Source: Chromera velia (taxonomy: Eukaryota; Sar; Chromeraceae). Taken from it: 10,000 bases of DNA. Every line of letters begins with the position of its first letter. The first letter of the stretch is position 1. A model generated the notes under the pieces. The model was not told the DNA's origin, made no database searches, and saw only the letters and a list, made by a program, of their open reading frames with translations. The DNA lies in the NCBI GenBank assembly GCA_018398765.1, contig JAHBMJ010001671.1, positions 14,202 through 24,201 of the forward strand. The letters are read 5' to 3'. A program made the position numbers and the translations under genes. Positions 1-7,199 of the stretch are shown here, piece by piece.

Positions 1-247
1 GAGCCTCACGGTTCATGTTCCGCTGGCTCGCTCTTGTGTGTGTCGATTCGCCGCCTGTTTTTGTGGTTGTTTTTTCTCTATGAGCGATGAAGAGAGACCA
101 AAGAGTGAAGTCCGAGGGTGTTTGCGGCGAAGAGAGGAGCCTCACGGTTCATGTTCCGCTGGCTCGCTCTTGTGTGTGTCGATTCGCCGCCTTTTTTTGT
201 GGTTGTTTTTTCTGTATGAGCAATGAAGAGAGATCAAAGAAGGGCAA
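1..247. repeat. Tandem duplication, 136-bp period, two copies seen
   Basis: The sequence starting GAGCCTCACGGTTCATGTTC at base 1 starts again at base 137. The two copies match for about 100 bases with only a few substitutions (around bases 57, 78, 86 and 97 of the unit). The second copy then diverges at about 236-247. The window opens exactly at the repeat motif, so further copies may lie upstream. Several short open frames run through the duplication and simply reflect it; none resembles a protein. It could be a short minisatellite-like array or the edge of a larger repeat family. Confidence 0.85.
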
Positions 248-900
248 AAGTTTTTGGTTGAATAGGAGGAGAGACCAACGGTCGAGCAGAAAGCTCAGGC
301 TGACGATGGTACTTTTTATCTGCATGCTATCGTTGTCGCTGTCGCAGAGCCTAGTCGCGGAGCCTATCGCTGTCGCTATGTATGGTATGCTCAGGCTGTG
401 GCTGTGGCATGAAATCACTCCACATCATAATGGTATCGGACTCTCTGTATGTTGACGTCTGCGCTTGCCCTTGTGCACGTGCCTGCACGGTCTTCAGGCC
501 AAAGAATTGCCTGTGGACAATCAAGGGGGGCCCGTGGGCAGCGCAGGCTCTCTCTTCGAAGAGGCAAAAAAGTGCATGCTGCTGGTTGAAAGAGAAAATA
601 GACGAGAGTCATGATGCACAATTTGAATCAATTTTGGCGTCTATTGCGGGGAAGGAGGGGTTGCAGGATTCTTGCGCTGTTATGTCATCGATATTTACTG
701 CCCATAGTGACTCCTTATGTGTTTCTTTTTTCACACTTCATATGTATGCATATTTTATGCTTCTAACACTGTGCATCAACTTCTCGCAAAAAAAGTGTGA
801 AAACAGTTTATGTGTTACTCAGCTGCTCTGTGACGAATTAAGGCTTCTTGCAAAACTTTTGTGCTTGCTTTTTTGACAAACATATCCGCCTCCATATGCC
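248..900. other. Non-coding stretch, no gene recognised
   Basis: Open frames up to 164 codons exist here but are cysteine-rich, low in complexity, and lack any domain. Bases about 296-410 contain short imperfect repeats built on TATCG(C/T)TGTCGCT and GCTCAGGCTG. Two GCATGC words occur (322-327, 574-579). Nothing here supports a gene, although a small exon could be missed without transcript data. Confidence 0.5.
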
Positions 901-1680
901 TGCACATCATCTTCATTATCAGAAGCTAAGTTAAAGATGTTTGACTTGCATTTGCATTCAAGTTGTTGCGTTCAATACCGTTGACTATGTGTTTTTGATC
1001 TGTAGTTTTCTGATTTGTACTGATTTATGATCGATTTGTGTTGTTGTCTCTAAACCTCTTCTACAGTCGATCTGATTTGATTTTCATACCATTCACCTAT
1101 CTATTTTTGTAATTTGAGTGGTAGTGATCTTTTTTTATAGATATTTTTTCTTTTTTTTCTTAGTTTATTGTATACAGAATGTTTTTCTAATAAGAAGGGT
1201 TACGTGCCAGTGATTAGGGTAAAAACGGGTTAATGAAATTAAAGTGATCCCCGAAAATGATCGATTTTGTTATGCATGCTACGTCTCCATATCTGAGGAG
1301 CGGATCTAGCATAGTCTGTCAGAGGGTTCCGCTATGTTCCGCTTTTTCCTGTTAGTCTAATAGTCTTGATTCTGCAAGCAATAGTAAGCAAACTTATCGA
1401 TCACTTTAAATATATGGCTTATCACTCGTGGTTTCAACAGCAGGACAGAAAAACAAAAAGGAGAGGTGAGAGGCGGTGCAAAACCTTCATAACATTTTTT
1501 CCCTTTAGCACAGGCGATAGCACAGGCTACCTTTTGTTAGGAGAGAAAGTAAGAGAGAGACCTTAATCAGGGAAGGACCCATTCTGATCGAGTCAGAGTC
1601 GCGCGGGCCGGTGTGGGGGATTAAGGCTGGTCTCGTCCCGCTCAAAAACGAAAAAAGGCTGTGCGGGGATCTGTGGCATG
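901..1680. other. AT-rich intergenic region
   Basis: This stretch is visibly AT-rich, with T-runs around 1130-1165 and stop codons dense in all frames. No protein gene, tRNA cloverleaf or transposon terminus was recognised. It probably separates the TLDc gene from whatever lies to the left. Confidence 0.5.
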
Positions 1681-1682
1681 CA

Positions 1683-1718
1683 TATAGCTCGGAGTGCATG
1701 CACGCAGGCTGAGCTATA
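1683..1718. promoter_or_regulatory. Nested inverted repeat with TGCATGCA in the loop
   Basis: The arms TATAGCTCGG (1683-1692) and CTGAGCTATA (1709-1718) pair at 9 of 10 positions around a 16-base loop. The loop carries the palindrome GTGCATGCAC (1694-1703). The structure lies about 260-295 bases upstream of the ATG of the TLDc gene. The octamer TGCATGCA is a known target of apicomplexan AP2-family DNA-binding domains. That it acts as a promoter element here is inference. Confidence 0.3.
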
Positions 1719-1976
1719 GCCATTACGTGCATGAGACAAATTAGCTGATTGCCCTCTTGCCATGCATCTCTTGCCTCTCTGTTCTGACAACCTACATATT
1801 TGGCCTACCGCCTCTCAAGACGCGTACTTTGACTCAAGGTCACAGATCGAGCACCTGAACAAAACAAATCGTACGCTTGCGCACCGCAGTTTTGTATAGA
1901 ACAGGTGCAACAGGAACAGACTGCTTGCGAAGAGACGGCTGAGCAATCGAAGTGACACCCTGCAGTAAAAAGCGAG
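1719..1976 (+). promoter_or_regulatory. 5' leader/promoter region of the TLDc gene
   Basis: The region directly upstream of the ATG at 1977 contains in-frame stops at 1830-1832 and 1953-1955, so the ATG is the first usable one in an unspliced reading. The 40-codon stretch between those stops (1833-1952) is rich in Glu and Gln. A possible acceptor, ACACCCTGCAG, ends at 1965, so a short upstream exon cannot be excluded. No TATA box stands out. A transcription start cannot be placed. Confidence 0.3.
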
Positions 1977-3077
1977 ATGACCAGCTGTGCCGTCGAGATT
2001 TCGAGCCTCCACTCGAAAAATGTGGAGATTATCAACAGGATTGAAAAGGTAAAGACCATCCAAGCGTTTTCTTACACGATTGATTGGTCGACAGCAGCAG
2101 AGAGCGGAGATCCAGGGGCGTCTCCTGTCTTCTCTCCTCAAATCAAAGAGACTGTGAAGGAGGTGACGCTCCAAGCGTTTCTTTCCAAATGGAAGTTTCC
2201 CTCCCAGACACTGCGCTCTGACTTCACTGAGTTGTTCGACTCCCTCAACTGGTCTCCTTCCTCCTTTGAGGAAGTGAAGCAGTTGAACGCGGATATCAAG
2301 AAGGTCTGTGCCAAGTTTGAGTGGTTTGGAGACTGCTGTGAGAAGGCGAGTGAGAAGGTCAGGAAGGAATTGGAGAAGTACACTGATAACCTGAAGAGGA
2401 TTCAAAAAGTCCTGTGCACCCTTGAGGAACAGGTCATGGGGGAAGAGTCTCGGCTCAAAGAACTGAACAAGGGGTTGCATGCACTGGTGGCCCCAGTGAA
2501 CCAGTTCATCAGTCAGAACACTCTCCGTCTACCCTTTGCTTTCGACTCTGCCATTCTGACGGATGACGAGTACAAGCAGTTGGAAGAGTGGTACCCGGAT
2601 GACTGGGAAGTTGTGTACAGGGGGACGAGGGATGAGATGACCCCCCAGGCCTTCCATGCGATGGCAGACGGGAAAGGTCCCACTCTGACAGTTGTTAAGG
2701 CGGGAAGGAATGTTTTGGGGGGGTATACGACAGTCAGTTGGGAAAGTGACAGATTGGAAGTGTATGGAAGCTACCACCAGGATTCCCAGGCCTCTCTGTT
2801 CCTTCTCCGCAGCTCTCTTGGAGTCCGCTCGACTCGCTTCCCAAACAAAAACTCGACCTTTGCAGTTCAGGTTGACCCGACCTATGGTCCCTGCTTCGGT
2901 TCGGATCTCGTGTTCTCTCCGATGAAAAAGAAAAAGTGGCATGTCAGTACGTCAGTCGGCAACTACTACCAAGAGGTGACGGGCCACGGTGCACACGTTC
3001 TGACTGGTGGGTCTTTTCCCTCCGTGGGCGCGGATGAAGCCGAGGTGCTTGCGAAGAGACGTACCGGCGCTGCGTAA
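1977..3077 (+). CDS. TLDc-domain protein with N-terminal coiled-coil region
   Basis: This is an uninterrupted 366-codon frame starting at ATG 1977 and ending at TAA 3075-3077, with no sign of an intron. Residues about 190-360 read as a TLDc domain. The visible hallmarks are SAILTDDEYKQLEEW (191-205), the YRGTRD motif (214-219), an Ala-Phe-His segment followed by KGPTLTVVKA (233-242), GGYTTVSWES (248-257), the SLFLL strand (273-277), and YGPCFGSDLVF (303-313). The closing strand with Glu-Ala-Glu-Val-Leu is near residue 357. Residues about 97-170 are charged, with heptad-like hydrophobic spacing, and probably form a coiled coil. Residues 1-95 match no domain I know. There is no signal peptide or membrane segment, so the protein is likely cytosolic. 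In other eukaryotes TLDc proteins (OXR1, NCOA7, mEAK7) act in oxidative-stress resistance and bind the V-ATPase; they are not established enzymes. Whether this protein shares that role is inference. The domain call is firm; the exact start is less so. Confidence 0.88.
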   Translation: MTSCAVEISSLHSKNVEIINRIEKVKTIQAFSYTIDWSTAAESGDPGASPVFSPQIKETVKEVTLQAFLSKWKFPSQTLRSDFTELFDSLNWSPSSFEEVKQLNADIKKVCAKFEWFGDCCEKASEKVRKELEKYTDNLKRIQKVLCTLEEQVMGEESRLKELNKGLHALVAPVNQFISQNTLRLPFAFDSAILTDDEYKQLEEWYPDDWEVVYRGTRDEMTPQAFHAMADGKGPTLTVVKAGRNVLGGYTTVSWESDRLEVYGSYHQDSQASLFLLRSSLGVRSTRFPNKNSTFAVQVDPTYGPCFGSDLVFSPMKKKKWHVSTSVGNYYQEVTGHGAHVLTGGSFPSVGADEAEVLAKRRTGAA

Positions 3078-4310
3078 GAAAAGAACAGTGAAACACCCCT
3101 GTTCTAGAGCTTGCACAGAGAGCGAGATCGAATACAGTTGCTTCTTCACATTTGATTTCAGAAAGATGAGAATGCATGTTGGGGTGCTGGCGGGTCTCGA
3201 CTTGTTTTTTTGTGGCACTCTGTCTGTTTTCCATTCTGAGACTTCGAATCCTTTTCTCGATCGCTGTGTGGGAGGAATGTGATGGTGGCGGGGAAATCTT
3301 TTTTCCGCCTTTAAAACCCTTTTGACACGTTGTTCTTGCTTTTGAACCTTTTTGTGCATTTTTTTTCAGCCGTGTTCCAAGAGTGCCCCCCGGATCCATT
3401 CGGAATCCTAGTGGTTGCTTCTCTGCCTCAATTTTTGCGACTGCTGAGCTGACTCAGAGTCCCGCTGCCATTCGGTTGCCTTCTTGTACTAGCTTGCTTA
3501 AGTTTTCTTTTTAACGCTTTACGACTCCTTCGTTGTCTTTTCAAAAGCCTGCACGTGTTTTCTGATGAAAAAGGATTGGCTGGCCCAGGGGTGATGTTAA
3601 AGCCGTCTTGTGCTTTTTCACGCACTCAAAATTGTGGGAAACCCATGGGTGTAATCTGTCAAGTTTTTTAAATCCGGGTGTTTGCTTTCCATGCGCGTCG
3701 TGTTTGAGCAACGACCTGCCAGTCTTGAAAGTAACATGAAAGTAGATCGAGCCGAAAAACGACAATTACAGTCGATGTTTGCCTTTGTGCTTCTGCGTCT
3801 CTGTATCTGTCAGTCAGTCCGCCGCTCTCTTTCAGAAGAGAAAAGCAAAAGGCTGTGCGTAATGTCGTGCATTTCTGTATGCCCGGAAGTGACCGTCTTC
3901 TCAAAAATGAGGATCACAAGAAGTCAGTACACAAGAAAAGTCCCTCACCTTCCTCGCAGAGAATCTTTTTTTGGCTTTCCCTTTTCCACCATTCTGTATG
4001 TGTACCATGGTTTGCTTTCAAATGCCCTGGCACATATTCAGTCAAAGGGCTGTACAAAAAGTGGAAAGGTAATCGTAGAGGACGTCACATACATTGTCAG
4101 GATGCATGGGGCAAGTTGTGGGTTGATGAGGTACTTCGCTGGACACTTCCGTTGCGATATTTCCAAAACAACTGGCATGCATGGGGCGATAATGAGTCAA
4201 CTTGAATGATATCAGAGCCTCAGAGGGGTGTACGCTAGGCCCTAGCTAGGGTATATGCATCATCGACTCGGGAAGTGGCAAACTGCCATGCAGCCTAGCA
4301 TATGCAGCTC
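3078..4310. other. 3' region of the TLDc gene and intergenic spacer
   Basis: The first few hundred bases presumably include the 3' untranslated region of the TLDc gene, but no clear poly(A) signal stands out. Open frames of up to 175 codons on + and 151 on - show no domain and have irregular composition, so they are not called. Between 4100 and 4185, ATGCATGGGGC occurs twice (around 4102 and 4176). Close to the right end lies the perfect 12-base palindrome CCCTAGCTAGGG (4240-4251). Confidence 0.5.
4240..4251. repeat. 12-bp perfect palindrome CCCTAGCTAGGG
   Basis: The sequence equals its own reverse complement. It overlaps a second imperfect palindrome, CTAGG-C-CCTAG, just to its left. It lies at the left border of an AT-rich island and could be a transition point or a protein-binding site. 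No function can be read from the sequence. Confidence 0.5.
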
Positions 4311-4990
4311 TAGATGCAGCTCGTTTGATTTCATTTATTTGGTTCAACAATGTTTACAAGGGAATAATATGGCTAGACGGACCTAAAATAGTTTTAATCA
4401 TATATGGTCTAAACCTAGATCTGAACTATAGGATCTGAATGATTGAAACCCACAATTAATTAAAGGCCTACAGAAAAAGCCTGAATTATATGTTTAAGAC
4501 TTCTATAGAAAAATCATACATATTTGTACCAGGAAACATTTACTTTTAACTGGAGTCACTGCTGGACTTTTAGATTTTTTTTAAGATTTACTAATTATTT
4601 TGGTCAACAACTAGTTCAACAAAATGCTCAGCAAAATTATTATTAAATTTTAAGGCTACATATTAGGCTATATGATAACCTATGCAGCTCGCTATGCAGA
4701 GTAACGCACCGTCAAATTGATACGTAGACCAACACAGTGATTCAACGCGATATTCAATATGTAAGAGACTCAACATTAGACTCAAAAAAATTGTTTATCT
4801 ATATCGTTATACATATAATGGCAGATTGTTGATACATTTAATTACTAAGAATATTTCATGGACTTTGTGGTCAACACTGTGCAGTATCTCGTGCAGTGTC
4901 TAGAGCACTGTACACCCTGACTCGGATGACCAATTTGAATGATTTAAGTTCAATGATTCCTTTTTACTGGCTGTTGAGTCCACATTTGCG
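4310..4990. other. AT-rich island with no gene
   Basis: Composition changes sharply to AT-rich here compared with both sides, and no frame of useful length is open. The island contains repeated ATGCAGCTCG words, several (G)GT(T)CAACA words (for example around 4340, 4600 and 4870), and a cluster of short inverted repeats at 4874-4910 (ACACTG with CAGTGT, and CAGTG with CACTG around TCTAGA). It may be a decayed insertion or simply an AT-rich spacer. Confidence 0.5.
4314..4691. repeat. Segment bounded by 10-bp direct repeats (possible old insertion)
   Basis: ATGCAGCTCG occurs at 4314-4323 and again at 4682-4691, enclosing 358 bases of AT-rich DNA. A related TATGCAGCTC occurs at 4301-4310 and 4681-4690. 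A pair of identical short direct repeats around foreign-looking DNA is what a target-site duplication leaves. However, I see no terminal inverted repeats, poly(A) tail or coding capacity, and the ATGCAGC word recurs locally. The element call is therefore weak. Confidence 0.25.
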
Positions 4991-5820
4991 GTAGTGCATG
5001 AATGGCTGCGAGCATGAAGATAGAGGAATGCCCTAGAGGGTCTCTCAAGAGGATTTCACGCCTTTGTAGTGAAAACCTGGCTGCCCGGAACAGTCTGTTT
5101 GTCAAAATATCGAGACAGGGGCCTCAGGTCAAAATGGACAAAAGTCTTATGGGAGAAGACGCATTGGAAGTTCCATTCGACCTCTCCCTTGTAAATGGTT
5201 ATTCTCGTTTCTCTTCTGCGGGCCGGCTTGAATTCTTTGCTGACTTGTTCGTCTTCCTCCTTCTCCTCCCACCCTTTTTCTTTTCTTCTTCTTGTTCTGC
5301 TGCGGCTGCTCCTCTTTCTCTTTCTCTTTCTGCATGCGTGTCCACCATTCGGAAGCCGCCTGCTGTTTTCGTTGAGCCGACTTCCAAATGGGATGTTTTC
5401 TGCAAGTCATCCTTTTCCCTTCAGACGGGTTGTTCTTTTGGGTGGAGCACCTTTCATAAGAATTGGTTCATTTGGGTCGAAAGGGTCTCATGGATTGCTT
5501 CCTCCTCGGTGCTTGGCCTTCTTGGCAAGTTTGTTCTTCCATCTCATTTGGTTTCTACACGTTGATCCTGTCTCCGAGACGATCTCTTTTTTTTTTACAC
5601 GTACTTCCTCCAGTCCCGTCTCGGTGCAGTGCCACATGCAACTCCGTATTTGTCCCTTGCGCTCACTCGGGGACGTTCATAAAATCGGCTTTGACTCCCT
5701 TCTCACAGGCCTCTCGCTTTTCTTTCCCTCTCGCCCTTTCACCCCCTTCTGTGCAATCCCCTCCTCCCTCGCGCCAGAACCCCTTCCATCAATCCGACAG
5801 TACTGACTGATTATGAGTAG
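4990..5820. other. Pyrimidine-rich stretch, coding status unresolved
   Basis: The + strand is dominated by TTC/CTC/TCT runs (especially 5240-5335 and 5690-5775), which opens long frames on both strands. On + these give 187 and 203 codons of Ser/Leu/Phe-rich sequence. On - they give 68-87 codons rich in Lys, Arg, Glu and Gln (5147-5410). The - strand frames resemble a disordered charged tail and could be an exon of a - strand gene. A possible acceptor ending in GCATGCAG precedes 5331 on that strand. No domain is recognisable, so I do not call a gene. Confidence 0.35.
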
Positions 5821-6000
5821 TGCACCCGAAAGCTAAAGACATATACAGAGGGCACCAGAGGAAGAAGACAAAAAGACAGAGAAAAAGACAAAGAAAAGAA
5901 GGGCTAACTTCCTAATGCGAAGTGCTGCGGTACATCAGGTCTATGATCCGCACCTCAAAACCCGTCCTTCCACTGGGCAAGCAGAGATGCTTTCACCACA
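5821..6000 (-). other. Probable 3' flank of the LRR gene
   Basis: These bases lie just past the stop codon of the LRR gene. On the coding (-) strand, 5850-5905 is a long pyrimidine tract (TTCTTTGTCTTTTTCTCTGTC-like) ending near TGTCTTTAG. That could be an untranslated tail or a branch/acceptor region for a further exon. No poly(A) signal could be assigned with confidence. Confidence 0.3.
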
Positions 6001-7075
6001 TCAGACCCGTCCCCTTGCCCGTCCCCCCCCCCTTCCCCTCATCCCCCCTCCCACACGCCCCCTTCCTTGCCGAGAGGGGGGAGGCGACAAAGCTACGGCT
6101 CTTCCCTTTGGAGGCCCTCTGGCCAAGGGTCTAAAGGCCAGACGGGAAGGCTCCTCTGCCCCTCCCTCTGGTGCAGCTGCTTGATGGCCATCTCTTCCTT
6201 TCGACCCCCCCCTCTCTTCTCTCTCCGATCCTCCCCCCTCTCTCGACACTGCCGTTGCTGATGCTGTTGCCGTACCGAGACGGCTCTTCGGTTGGCTTCC
6301 GACTGCCATTACGGAGGGCGCAGGGGAGACCGTGCGGGGAGCCGGAGGAGGCACGGACAATGCCCTGCTCTCTGATGCCCCCCCTCTTTCCTCTCCTCCA
6401 CCAAGTCCTGATCTGGCTAGACTTGAAGAGGGAGGGGCTGGGGGGGTGGGGGCACGCGAGTGAGGCACTGAGGACACGTAGGAAGGCGCAGATGAACGAC
6501 GAGACGGGAAAACACCTGTGGCTACTGATGGGGCCTCAGCTGTCTCTGGAGACAGGAAGGGACGGCGGGGAATGAGTTCAGATGCTCTGTATGCATTTTG
6601 CCTGCCAACCCCAGGCTTTTCCCTCCCGCTCCCTCCCAGTGTGGCCGTCTGTCCTTCAACAGTAGAGCCTCTCGATCTCACAGCCCCTCCCCCAAACACA
6701 ACAGACCCCCCTTTGTCCCTTTTTGATTTTGTTTCCGTCTCCGATTTCTTTTCCGTCTCTAGAGGCTTCACCCCTTCCTCCGTCACACCCTCCTCCTGCT
6801 CTTCATCCTTCTGCGTCTCTTCAATCAACTTCGCTGTGGCACCGCAATCAATCTTCCGTCCCCTCGCCTCTGCCGTCTGAATGGAGGCAATCTTCTCCCG
6901 GTAGGCCCACACTAAATTCGAACGGTACTCCACCTCCCTGTGCCATCTCGTCAGGTGGTTCCTGATGGGCCGTCTGGGATTCCACCTGGTCAGCTGGTTG
7001 ATCGATAGCTTGTCGAAGGGGGCGGCCAGCTGGGGGGCTGTAGAGGAGGGCCGCTCTGCTGCGATGGCCGTATAC
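6001..7075 (-). CDS. LRR gene exon 4 (residues 353-709 and stop)
   Basis: This exon runs from acceptor GTTCATGCAG|G to the TGA at 6003-6001. The first ~95 residues are ordered in appearance and Arg/Trp-rich, with PAPFDKLSINQLTRW-like and HLTRWHREVEYRS segments. After an acidic EETQKDEEQEE stretch the rest is low-complexity: Ser/Pro/Ala-rich, then Arg/Gly-rich, ending in repeated RG dipeptides. The tail's composition is largely set by purine-rich DNA, so an earlier donor within this exon, or a further downstream exon, is possible. Confidence 0.65.
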
Positions 7076-7112
7076 CTGCATGAACGCAGAGAGAGTCTAC
7101 GATGCAGCCATA

Positions 7113-7147
<35 letters not shown>

Positions 7148-7167
7148 ACACACACACACACACACGT

Positions 7168-7199
<32 letters not shown>

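Noticed and set aside
382-876. 164-codon + strand frame
   Set aside because: It is Cys/Leu-rich, has no recognisable motif, and lies in repeat-bearing, non-coding-looking DNA.
1815-2480. 221-codon open frame on the - strand opposite the TLDc gene
   Set aside because: It lies antisense to the strongly supported TLDc frame, shows no domain, and is explained by the codon bias of the + strand gene.
2944-3399. - strand frames over the end of the TLDc gene
   Set aside because: They are antisense to coding and 3' flank, highly basic, and have no domain or splice context.
3682-4209. 175-codon + strand frame downstream of the TLDc gene
   Set aside because: It begins at TTG, not ATG, has erratic composition and no domain, and an overlapping 116-codon frame in another register looks no better.
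5195-5806. 203-codon Leu/Ser/Phe-rich + strand frame resembling a membrane protein
   Set aside because: The apparent hydrophobicity comes from CTT/TTC/TCT runs. No orderly spacing of membrane helices is seen.
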